Assembly (NCBI GenBank): GCA_049999805.1
Contig: JBNGIO010005969.1
Coordinates: 81,326 to 103,661 of the forward strand
Length of the DNA: 22,336 nucleotides
Origin: Folioceros fuciformis
Lineage: Eukaryota > Anthocerotophyta > Anthocerotopsida > Anthocerotales
Direction of reading: 5' to 3'
The position numbers and the translations under genes are program-made. Shown in pieces: positions 10,448-20,319 of this stretch (position 1 is its first letter; each line of letters begins with the position of its first letter). The notes beneath the pieces are model-generated. The model ran no database searches. It was not told where the DNA came from and saw nothing but the letters and a program-made list of their open reading frames with translations.

Positions 10448-10860
10448 GTGCAGTGAGCTTCTTCACGTGTCTGCATGCCAGCGAATTGAAGGTGGGCAGA
10501 CGATTGGTGGAACTTCTTTCTGCTGGTGAGAATTTTCCGTTTGCCCAAAATCCAGTGCTGTCAATTATATTCCAGATGTGATATGAGGCTCATAGAAATT
10601 TCCTGGTCAAACGTGATTGTTCGAAGAGGCTGTCATAGACTCTGTATTGTAAATCATGCCCTCTAAGCTCTGTAAGCGTGGCTGTCTCGTATAGTGTGGC
10701 TGTCTCGTATAAGGATACTTTCTTAGTTGAAATTAGATGAAAGTTATATCGATTAGTATTCTTTAAAATTAATTTTGATATTTTATTCAATAATGTTAGA
10801 AAAATTTATCTACTTTAAATTTAGAGAGATTTTTTTAAAAATTTGCTGCCGTCTCAAACA
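10448..10860. other. P450 3' flank, increasingly AT-rich
   Basis: No gene is visible. Composition shifts from near-balanced to strongly AT-rich after about 10725, marking the start of the repeat-filled convergent interval. A 16-bp word, GTGGCTGTCTCGTATA, occurs twice with a 17-bp period (10678-10693 and 10695-10710). Confidence 0.5.
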
Positions 10861-10876
10861 TGCCAATATGGAAGCT

Positions 10877-11305
10877 GCATGCATCCATTGCTTCTTTACC
10901 TGTCATCTGCATCCATTGCTTCCTTACCTGTCATCTGCATCCATTGCTTNNNNNNNNNNTCATCTGCATCCATTGCTTCCTTACCTGTCATCTGCATCCA
11001 TTGCTTGTATGCATCCATTGCTTCCTTACCTGTCATGTCATCTGCATCCATTGCTTGCATGCATCCATTGCTTCCTTACCTGTCATGTCATCTGCATCCA
11101 TTGCTTGTATGCATCCATTGCTTCCTTACCTGTCATCTGCATCCATTGCTTCCTTACTGTCATATGCATCCATTGCTTCCTTACTGTCATCTGCATCCAT
11201 TGCTTCTTTACCTGTCATCTGCATCCATTGCTTCCTTACCTATCATCTGCATCCATTGCTTTCTTACCTGGCATCTGCATCCATTATTTCCTTACTTGTC
11301 ATCTT
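10877..11305. repeat. 28-bp minisatellite with a 50-bp higher-order unit
   Basis: About fourteen or more variant copies of a 28-bp unit containing CATCTGCATCCATTGCTTCC. Single units are cleanly spaced at 28 bp near 10904 and 10932. The middle has a compound 50-bp unit (two shortened copies joined by TTG[T/C]ATGC) repeated three times at 10987-11036, 11037-11086 and 11087-11136. The copies decay towards 11300. Because 28 is not a multiple of three and the unit has no stop in any forward frame, all three plus frames stay open and read the same cyclic peptide. These are not genes. The array is interrupted by an assembly gap. Confidence 0.95.
10950..10959. other. assembly gap (10 N) inside the minisatellite
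   Basis: Ten ambiguous bases interrupt the repeat. Ten may be a placeholder rather than a measured size, so the true number of copies is unknown. Confidence 0.97.
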
Positions 11306-11438
11306 ACCTATCATCTCAAAAGATCACCTTACCTATCATCTCAAAAGGTGTATAGCCTATAGAGTTATGTATAGTGTATAGTCTACCTATCATCTCAAAA
11401 GGTGTATAGCCTATAGAGTTATGTATAGTGTATAGTCT
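11306..11438. repeat. 54-bp direct duplication plus a partial copy
   Basis: Two copies of a 54-bp unit lie at 11331-11384 and 11385-11438. Both start ACCTATCATCTCAAAAGG and end GTGTATAGTCT. A partial 25-bp copy of the beginning precedes them at 11306-11330. The word TATCATCT resembles the end of the neighbouring minisatellite unit, so the array may have arisen from its edge. Confidence 0.9.
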
Positions 11439-11479
11439 ACGCAACTATAGATAGTATTGTGTATAGTTTGTGGAGCTAT

Positions 11480-12780
11480 GTACAAAATTGTTATAACAAA
11501 ACTCTTGCATCCTCAAGATCAAGATGATTACTCTAATTTATTTGGTCCATTTATACATAGTGTTGTAAGTATTCCTCTTATATTGTGTTTATCCTTTATG
11601 TGACACTATGTATTCCTCTTGGATTTTATTTACCCTTTCTGTAGATCCATCTGTATTAGGGTGATATCCTGTACTTAAACATAGTTGCATTCTCAAGCTC
11701 CTCATAAGCTATTGCCAAAATTCTGCTATGAATCTAGGATTCTCTATGAATCACAATTTGCATAGGTAATCCATGTAATACATATATATGTTTCTTAAAC
11801 AATTGAGCAACTTCTGAAGCCTTTACTTGCTTCTTCGTGGGGATAAAGTGTGCTTGCTTGTTGAACCAATGAACAACTGTCATAATAGCTCTGTATCCAT
11901 TACTGGGTGGCAATGACATAACAAAATCCATTAATATACTCTTCCGAGGCCCACTTGAAATAGGCAGGGGTTGCAACAAACCTTATGGATTTAAACCTCA
12001 TGGATTTGTCTACTCTACCTTATCCTGCTGATAGTCTACACAAGACTTCACATACTCTATAGTATGTTTGTACATTCCAGGCTAGTAAAACAGCTCCTTC
12101 AACTTCTCATAAGTTGTGTCAATTCCCCAATGACCAACACTTGGCACATCGTAACATTCTGCAAGCAATTTTCTTCTCAACCGGAATCACAATCCAGTTT
12201 TGCTTGAACATTAACAAGCCATTTCTAAGCTTAAACTTAGACCCCGGTTGCTCCATTTCATTGATCCAATCTTGCACTACTGGATCGTGCAGATAAGCTT
12301 GCTCCATTTCATTGATCCAATCTTGCACTACTGGATCGTGCAGATAAGCTTGCTCCATTTCATGGATCCAATCTTGCACTACTGGATCGTGCAGATAAGC
12401 CTCCTTAATCTGCATGTGAGTGTCCCTTGGCTCAATCACCATCTGTGTTGCAGCTAGCTTAGGATTCTTCAGCTTAAAAACAAATATTAAACTCAACTCT
12501 TGCTTAAGGATGAGAGTATCTATCACGAGATTCTCCTTCCTTGGCTTATACTTAATCTCTTGATCTACAACTTTCTTATGAAGTAAAGGATATAACTCAG
12601 TAAGTATCAAGTCTTTAAACTTGTCTAAAACAACCTGTATCTCCTTTGGAATCTTTGGTTGCTTTTGAGACTCTATCTCAAAACCATCTTCTAGAATCTT
12701 TGGTAGCTTCAGAGACTCCATCTCAAGAGCATCTTCTAGAATATTTGGTTGCTTTTGAGATTCCAATCTCAAGACCATCT
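11480..12780 (-). mobile_element. decayed Ty3/gypsy retrotransposon remnant
   Basis: Read on minus, four pieces of pol appear in order. First is the start of reverse transcriptase (EIQVVLDKFKDLI, about 12655-12610). It is joined directly to the end of RNase H (EIKYKPRKEN, about 12560-12530). Next is the pre-integrase zinc-finger region (about 12120-12000; MYKHTIEYVKSC is readable). Last is the integrase core (11979-11734: MDFVMSLPPSNGY, HFIPTKK, LHGLPMQIV), continuing frameshifted to YHPNTDGSTERVN near 11650 and LQHYV near 11560. It is dead: TAG replaces expected Trp codons, one zinc-finger Cys is Tyr, the second catalytic Asp of integrase is His, and there are frameshifts. Most of reverse transcriptase and RNase H is missing, and gag, protease and LTRs were not found. 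The left limit is where similarity fades. Confidence 0.87.
12248..12400. repeat. three 51-bp tandem copies inside the gypsy remnant
   Basis: Copies at 12248-12298, 12299-12349 and 12350-12400 are almost identical. On minus each encodes the 17-residue unit AYLHDPVVQDWINEMEQ, with small changes. The length (51 = 17 x 3) keeps the frame. In intact relatives I expect one copy, between RNase H and the integrase zinc finger. Confidence 0.93.
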
Positions 12781-12974
12781 CCTAGTCTTCTAGAATCTTT
12801 GGTTGCTTTTGAGATTCTATCTCAAAACCATCTTCTAGTCCTCGCAGCAACAACACCTTGCAACACCAACACCACCATCTCCTAGTCTTCTAGAATCTTT
12901 GGTTGCTTTTGAGATTCTATCTCAAGACCATCTTCTAGTCCTCGCAGCAACAACACCTTGCAACACCAACACCA
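12640..12974. repeat. 45-bp and 100-bp nested tandem repeats
   Basis: A roughly 45-bp unit beginning CTTCTAGAATCTTTGGTTGC starts at 12688, 12733 and 12787, with a degenerate copy before. A larger 100-bp unit containing one such copy, plus a CAACACCAA tract, is duplicated at 12775-12874 and 12875-12974. On minus the 45-bp unit reads in frame with the reverse transcriptase start and encodes ESQKQPKILEDGFEI repeats. It looks like an expanded linker of the retroelement polyprotein. Confidence 0.9.
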
Positions 12975-13810
12975 ACACCAACAAATAAAGTTCCAAATTT
13001 TATTGTTATCACATTTCAAAGCTTCAAACTTCTCATATACAATCATTTCAATATGTAGATATATATCAGAAGTAAAAAAACAATTTATTTATAAGTATTG
13101 GCATGGCTCCGTACCCACAGAAACCACGACGAGGCGGCTAACCAGCCAGAATTCAAGAATTTGGACAATTGTTCAAGCTTAGGATACATAGTCTTCACCT
13201 GCTCTCAGACGACCTTGCCGGAACCGAAATCACTTCGGTTGGAGGCCTGAGGCCTATCTGCGTACTACAAGGGGGAGTGGCAAAGGAAAAAAGAGAGCCT
13301 GGACCAGACTTGGATAACGCATCAGGAGGCCTGATCTGGCCATGCACAAAAAAACCGCAGATCACCACCTAGGCGGCTGCACAAATTCAAGGGTGACAAG
13401 CCTCTTCAAAATCTAGCTCTGGGCAATGATTACACTTGCTCGTTTGTCACCCAAGGTCTTGCTTGCATCCGCTGCCTTCACACAAACCCATGGCTTCCTC
13501 CACAGCCTCTAATGATTGCTGAATGTGCTATCGAATTGGAATAGATAAAATACAGTCCTCCCCACACAAGCAATGTGTTCGCTTAGCCCTGGCGTCGTGT
13601 TGAGGTATCTGAGGATTGAGACGCGTTCTGAGAACCTGTACCCATTTCTCAGGAAAACAGCATTGCAGTCCAGGGGTTAGTGAAAGGCAACCCATGCTGA
13701 GGTTTGCTTGATATATGAACCCATGGCCTGCCAAGAAAGGAAGTATTTGCTCCCTCTGTGGACAGAACAAGCGTCTACTCCAATGCCCGATAGCACTCTC
13801 ACATCTCATG
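12975..13810. other. interval between gypsy remnant and receptor kinase 3' end
   Basis: The first ~110 bp are AT-rich. From about 13100 composition returns to that of the genic flanks, so the repeat insertion probably ends there. No gene is recognised. A small perfect hairpin (AACCGAA, 5-base loop, TTCGGTT) lies near 13220-13240. The right part is the presumed 3' UTR of the receptor kinase, whose stop codon is at 13813-13811. Confidence 0.5.
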
Positions 13811-16800
13811 TCAACCAGCTCTGTTCTCCATGTCCATTTGTATGATACGCTCCAGATCTTGGACAACCTCTGTTATGTCAGGCCGGTTGCTCACTTGCGA
13901 GTTTGTGCATCTCAATGCTAGCTCTACGAATTTGTGTAGAGCCAGCTTGTTGTACACGTGGGCCAGTGCAGCATCCACAATTTCCTCGGGTTCTCCCCCT
14001 TGCCAGCTTTGGTTCACCTGGAATGAGACAACGAAGCATTCAGCAACAAAATTTCAAGGCCTGCCCTGCCCTGCCCGGCCTCCTGGATGGATGGTTTAGA
14101 TGTGAGAACCACTCACCCAGTCAACAATGTGCAACCACGCGTTGAAGGGAGGGCAGACCGAGAAGGGCGTCCGGCCACACACCAGCTCAAGCTGTAGCAC
14201 CCCAAAGCTGTAGACGTCACTCTTTGTCGTCCATGCTTTGGCGACCACAGAACTGCAAGACAAACACGTTCAATAGAGTGGCGTGGCAAAAAGACACATC
14301 CACACTGAGGTGCTGAGGAAGGTGGACTTACTCCGGGTCAACATAGCCCAGAGTGCCTTTTATTTCCAGGGATTTCTCCGCTTCACCTGCCTCAGCCTTC
14401 GTTCCACACCTGTAGTTTCCTATCTTTGCTGTGTTCTTGCGGTTCAGAAGTATGCTGCTACTCTTCAGGTCCAGGAGGAGGTGCCCACGACTATGAAGAT
14501 GCTGAAGGCCTGTTTGAAGGAACACGAATGCTCGTTGGAGACCTTAACCTGGTCTTCCGTTCAAATAAGACGCAACAAAGAACTTTCCAGCTTACCAACT
14601 GCTGTATCCAAGGCAATGTTGATCCTCTCCTTCCAGGTGAGAACCAGAGAATGGTCTGTGATAGGGCCTGGAGCACACTCAGCAGAAGAAAAAACGGAGT
14701 GAGAAGCACAACGGCAACCGCAGGCACACCCATATCCAGCCTGACCATTCCACATACCGTGCAAGCGCTGGTGAAGGTCCCGCCCTTCCATATATTCATA
14801 GACCAGCTTGCTGTGCTTCCCGTTCTCCTTTACAACAAATCCCAGCAGTGCGACAAGGTGCTTGTGCTGTAGCTTTGCAAGTTCAGAAACCTGAAGATCA
14901 TTTAGGCTGGATGGTCAGAACTGTAGGTCGCAAACTCATCGCTCTCTTGATGCAATCGCCAACGTTACAGCACAACAGAAAGGGGTGGAAGGGGACATGC
15001 CTCTTTAATGAACCCGTGCGTCTCTTGAGAAGAAAAATCTGACAGGACCTTAACTGCCACCTCTTGATTTCCCTTCGGCAGTTTTCCGTGGAAGACACCC
15101 TCAGCAATTTGCGTCCGATAGTCATTGGTGGCCTCTCTAGCCTCTGCTGCACTCATCCGCCGAACCACTGGGCTGACAAGAACTGGACGGGGACAGGGAG
15201 TTAGAGTTACCTACTACAGCTCCTGACATGCACTCTACGCATCATGTCTCAACCATGTGTCTACCCGCGTATATACTAGAATGCAAGATCGATCTTACCT
15301 ACTCCAGGGTGTGGGTGGTGTTCGATGTCATTTTGAGGGATTAATCCATCATTGTCAGAGACAGAGGAATCCAAAAGGACATGAGTTTCTTTTGAAGAAC
15401 TACTCTTCCCATTACTTCGTTGCCAGATAAGCACGGCAGCTGTAATCAGGACGAGAACTACAACTGCAACCACAGCTCCAACAATAACTCCCACGTTACT
15501 ACCCCTGCTGGAAGAGGTTGATTTACTGCCCGGACCCGGTCCACCACAAAGATTTGGTGAAGGGATTATTAACCCGATGTTGCCATCATATCTGTAATAT
15601 GAAGACAGTTAACAGGAGCACTAATCCCGACGAAAACACTTGCATTCATTGGACGTGTGTGCTCAAGGTGTGGAGTCGAAAGCTTACACGAAATTTGAAT
15701 CCAGCCTGTCGACGAGACATGGAGGCACTGTCCCAGTTATGTTATTATTTGCAATGTTCCTGATCAGCAAACTAGTGTGAGCAGGCAACATGATTTCACA
15801 AGCTACTATTACGCTACAAAGAGGCTTCAAAGTCAACTTCATACCAATTGGTGACACGGAACATTCACACACCACACACAGTCATACATTCGTTTCCCTA
15901 GACTTAACACAGAAAGCACATTCTAGTGCAGGACAACAATTATCAGCTCCAAAAGAAGGCTTACAGCTGCGCTAGGTCCTGCAATCCATCCAACCAGCTG
16001 GGAAAGTCTCCACTCAGCTGATTGTTTGATAAGTCCCTGCCACAAAAACCCGATGTGTATGTGATGCCACTTCCTCCTACTCATACACTCGCACAAAACC
16101 GTCTGAACATAACTAGCTGAAAATGGCGACAGCAATTGTCTCATGTGCTACTCACAGATACTCCAGCAAGAAAAGGGAGGTGAAATCTGGTATGAAGCCT
16201 GTAAATCCACTGCTGTTAAGCAACCTGCAAGGGAAAGGAAAGAGTTGAAGTTACCAGGATGGCGTCATGCACATTCACAAACTTTAGAAGCTCTTTACAG
16301 CATGTCGACAACCTACAAAATCCTTAAAGAGGTCAGCTGTTGTATGGCTTCCGGAATCGGCCCGGACAGATTCCTGCCAGACAAATCCCTGCACGAGAGA
16401 CGGTAATGTCAGTCCTGAACATTTGAGGAGAGATGAATTCCAGCTAGAAGTGGGTTCAGGAACACATGCACAAGCAAACCCAATCAATGGAGCACTACCA
16501 AAGGCCTTACAAAGACACCACTGTAGGTGGAACGACACTGACGTTGCATCCAAGCTCTCTCCATGCAACAGGTAGGCAGGGATCCCCAGCCCACTCTGAC
16601 ATATTCAATTCGTTCTTCACCTGATTCAAGGCTGACACTGCGAAGAAAAAATATTTCTAAGAGAACCAAGTGTCCACAGATGAAATCAGCAGACGTCTGC
16701 AGCATGTACTTACCTAGCCCCGTGTCTGTTGCCTCTCTGGCTGGGATGATGGAGTATACTTCCAGAGCATTCAGCAAGGGTTGGAGAGTGGAATTACTCT

Positions 16801-18194
16801 CCAGGTTATACTTAATCAAGTTCTCAGTAACCTTGAAATTGAGCGCCTTATACACAAGCGTCCCACTGCTGTGTTTGCTTGTGGTGCTATTTTCTATGTA
16901 TGTTAGATTTACAGACTTACTGGAAGTACCATCAACTTGAACAGTAATACTGCGAAATTCACTGCTATTCAAGTTGGTTAACTCTGCAAAAAGCAGGGTA
17001 GAGTAGACCGGAGTTTCCGACACTGGAAGGGAGAAGCGAATAGTAGTTGCAGAAATGGCCCCTTCCAACACACTTGCCGGTATTCGGTTAATACCTTGGG
17101 CTTTCATGCTACCGTATGTTAGATTAATGGCAGCGGCAAGGGAGGTGGCGTTCTGTAGCTCAGGAAACGCAGCTTCTCCAACTTCCCAAATGCGATCCCA
17201 CGGATCTTCCTTGTACCTGGCTCCAGCAAAGCACAATGAGTTAGATGCTACCATTAGTGCCAAGAGCAGTGATAAGAGGAACAGATGCAAACGGTCAGAT
17301 CGAGAAAGACAGCAACTGAAGACCTAGAGAGGTGCTAGGCATGTGAGACAAAAAGCACCTCAATGGACAAAACAACGTGCTGAAGTCACACGGAAGGACA
17401 TTGGACTTCATACTCAGAGAGCTGACCATCAACTTTAGTACCACTTACCGGACTGTGTTGTTCCCAAAGTTCACTCTCTTGAGAATGTGGAGGTGGTTTC
17501 CGGCTGAAAGGGGATACGAATCATTAGCCAAAGTCCGGAGCTCTAGTGCGCTGATGAAGGGAAGGCCTGATGTCTGCCTGATTAAACAGACACTGACCTC
17601 CGGCGCATTAGGAGTAAAAATGTTTTCAAAGTACAGAGGCGTATCAGGGTCAGTAATGTTGACTGTGGTCCACAAGGTTGCATCTAAGGACAAGTCAAAT
17701 ACAGGAAGAGAATCGGCGTTATCATAGTTTCCATATAGAAAAGTGGCTCTGACAAGAGACCGATTGCCAGGAGTGACTGGAAGAGTGCAGCAACTCTTGC
17801 TTTGATCGCCTTTGAAATATCGCAGTGTCTTCAGCTGCGTTACATTAGTGTCACGCACCTGTCCCACATCACCTCCCGTGCAAAATACATCACTTTGCCA
17901 CACAATTTTCGTGGTCTCATCGGTAAAGTTTGTCGAATTTTGTCTGCCACAATCGATGCTCAGGAAGCCTGCAAAAATCACCACCCGAGTGGGCAATCAG
18001 CACCTGACAGTAAGGTGCAAGCCCGAGGGTCCAGCAACAGGCAATCTATCTTGATGTCTGGCCCAGGCAGGCTGGCAGTCTTGCAAATCCACAGCACCGA
18101 GCGGGCAAAAGAAACCTTGTTGCGCTGCCGTCTGCAGAAAAGCGGATTGCAGACCGAGCAGAACCACAAATAATATCACCCTACTCCGCCACAT
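13811..18194 (-). CDS. malectin-like LRR receptor-like kinase, probable pseudokinase
   Basis: Fifteen exons (minus): 18194-18116, 17968-17449, 17216-16714, 16637-16511, 16388-16317, 16224-16156, 16036-15965, 15771-15688, 15591-15299, 15182-15001, 14890-14758, 14667-14596, 14509-14332, 14252-14117, 14017-13811. They join in frame to 908 aa. Domains: signal peptide (about 1-25), malectin-like region (27-365, opening GFLSIDCG), GDPC motif (385-388), LRRs (409-508, in 72/69/72/84-nt phase-2 exons), transmembrane segment (about 542-565), cytoplasmic kinase-like domain (about 620-900). It should be a plasma-membrane receptor. The kinase keeps Lys651 (VAVKVL), Asp749 and the subdomain IX block KSDVYSFGV. 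However, the glycine loop is collapsed (IAEGVFHGKL), HRD is LLD, the catalytic-loop Asn is Ser754, and DFG is NYR (767-769). Phosphotransfer is therefore unlikely, and signalling through a partner kinase is the likely mode. Intron 10 appears to be GC-AG. Some upstream or downstream UTR exons may be missed. Confidence 0.93.
14891..15000 (-). other. GC-AG intron 10 of the receptor kinase
   Basis: Exon 10 ends AAAGAG and the intron begins GCATGT; the acceptor is CTTCAG before GTTTCTGAAC. This is the only junction that restores the family order FIKE-VSELAKLQH in phase 0. The nearest GT donor (four bases further on, at GTCCCC) breaks the frame. GC donors are a known minor class in plants, usually with otherwise strong consensus; this one has AG before it. 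Confidence 0.75.
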
Positions 18195-20130
18195 CTTAGA
18201 ATCTGCCAGCTGCCAGGTCAGACCTTCCACCAGGCCGGTCTCACCGCAGGAACGCATCGCAATCCTTTCATCAGCCTACTACCCCTCCAGCACACATCCA
18301 ATGACCAATCTGAGGCCAGATGGAGGCGTACTGAAAAGCGTCAAAACCATCGCCCACAAATACGAGAGATCCTTCATGAAGGAATCGCGGCGTGAAACAT
18401 CTCCGACTGCTCGAGCTACCAGCATCCAGGGGGTGGGAAGTTCTCTGCAAGATAGGAACACACTGATGTCTACCCAGCTGCACCTTCAGAGGTGACACTC
18501 TGGAATCCCGACACCAGACAGACTCGCGAATCCCGAAAACGCTCAGCCAGGAGACATTGAATCTGATGCAAACCCGAGCTCTCGTTCCCTTCGAGCGCCT
18601 GCTATGATGCAATCCGTCTCCGCGCCGGAATGAGCAAGGGGATGGGGATAAAGTGTAGAAAGTGGTTAGGCTGTCATTACTCGGCATGTGAAGCCGGCAC
18701 AGGTGGGAACCTCTACAGGTCACGAGGAAGCACACGCCTGAGGATAGATAAGGGACGCTGGAGCCGGGTCAGAGCAGGCGGTGGTCGGGTGTGCTCGCTG
18801 CAGATCTGTAGAGTGTCAGGCAGGCTGGCGACTCTTTCAACACCGACCGCGTCCAGTCAACATTTCAGCAAGCAAATGCTGGCTCACGCGGCAAAGCGGA
18901 TTGTCGTGTAAAAAGCCTTCGACCGACCTTTCGTGCCGAGACACTAACAAAACACTTGTTTCCCCGGCCAGCAAAAGCGATCACAGCGGCGCAGTGACGT
19001 CTGACACAGGTTTTCATGGTGTAGCCTGAGCCTGGGAGGGGCAATCGGCGGAGCAGGAAGCTGGGAGGAAGGTTGACAACTTGTCACCCGTGACCGCATA
19101 CTTGTGGATGGTCCCATCTTTTCAGCTCTGGCCCACTGGCCAGAGCTCTTGTACCATCACTGTGTGCAAATAGCGGATGCCAGGGCCCGCCGTCATATCC
19201 CCACTGTGCCAGGAACCACACGAAGAGGACACGGCTCATGACCCGACCCATAGCGGTCCTCGGACATGGTCCGGTTCACAGGATGGTGATTGCAGAAAGG
19301 GTGCTTCCTGGACTAAACAGGAGCAGCCCTCAAGTATATACATAAGAATACCTTCTCCTCAACGAGCTCGTGGGCTGTCATGTTCTCTCGATGATCAGAA
19401 GCTTGCGGTCATTGTACAAACTTAGGGCCGTCCCTTCCTCATTCCTGGGACGCTAGGATTAAGCTCCGACCTGCTGGAAAGATTCTCCAACCAAATGTTG
19501 ACGAAAGTTGAGAAGGCGACAGTCCGCTGGATGTGGGACGTGATGCCCCGCTCGATGGCAGTCACTGTGAATCTTGTTCAGGCTCACGACACATTTCTCT
19601 GGTACGCTAGGTTTAGCCGCAAGCGCACGCCACGACCGTACTCATCACAACGATGTGCTTCTTCCTCAGGGCTCGATTTGGCTTTCCAGCTTCTTCATAC
19701 ACCTTGGCTTGAGCTCGGGCCTCAAGATGCAAAACCTGCAAGATGTCGACAAGCAGATTTACTAAGGCGTCGTGAACTCCATCCCGGATCGCTCAGAAAG
19801 TGAGAGCCACTAATCTGACAGGCCTGCAAACCATATCCCCGGACGTTCCGTGAACCGTGCCACTGGCTTCCTTACATCAATGCCCACTCTGTTGACAAAT
19901 AGATGGACTCCAAACAAAGCCAAAGCCAAAGCACAGCCAAAGGCATATTTATGTAGTTTGCTAACTCCTAAGACTTGAGAGATGATTCAAAATAAAGTCT
20001 TCCCTAACGCAACACCAAAAATTACTTAAGCTCATGATTAGAGTACCGGTGTCTTTTTACATGAGTTAAATATTCTTTCTAGCAAATCATAATAACAAAT
20101 GTACAGCCAAGGATGGAAGCACAAGCTTTG
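18195..20130. other. receptor kinase upstream region, no supported gene
   Basis: The interval begins with the presumed 5' UTR and promoter of the receptor kinase. Long frames such as 18735-18271 (minus) and 19495-19803 (plus) have no recognisable motif and Arg/Ser/Pro-rich composition typical of non-coding DNA of this GC content. A short AAAGCC-type tract lies near 19914-19942. AT content rises after about 19960. I could not identify a TATA box with confidence. Confidence 0.45.
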
Positions 20131-20220
20131 GAATGCACTCTTGAAGGGACATCCCTTGTTGGTTCTTTGGATAGGTATTCTCTCGAATGCACTCTTGAAG
20201 GGGCATCTCTTGTTGCTTCT
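20131..20220. repeat. 36-bp direct repeat, 54-bp period
   Basis: Two copies at 20131-20166 and 20185-20220 begin GAATGCACTCTTGAAGGG and differ at a few positions. They are separated by 18 bp of different sequence. No coding or transposon context is evident. Confidence 0.88.
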
Positions 20221-20319
20221 CTTGAAAGTGTATTAATATATTTTTAGTCTTTTATGGAAAAGTAGCTGGTGAAAAACAGGAGGAGGTACTAAATGACGAC
20301 AGCTGTTGCAGCCTGACGC

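Noticed and set aside
10877-11305. Possible CRISPR array
   Set aside because: Repeats abut with no unique spacers, units vary, and the context is a plant nuclear genome.
10775-11381. Three overlapping plus-strand frames of 170-195 codons rich in Cys, His and Leu
   Set aside because: They are the 28-bp minisatellite read in three frames; the unit has no stop and 28 is not a multiple of three, so the same cyclic peptide appears in each.
12646-12885. 79-codon plus frame with MESLVAFE repeats
   Set aside because: It is the antisense reading of the 45-bp repeats of the gypsy remnant.
18271-18735. 154-codon minus frame upstream of the receptor kinase
   Set aside because: No motif, Arg/Ser-rich composition, and it lies in the presumed promoter and 5' UTR.
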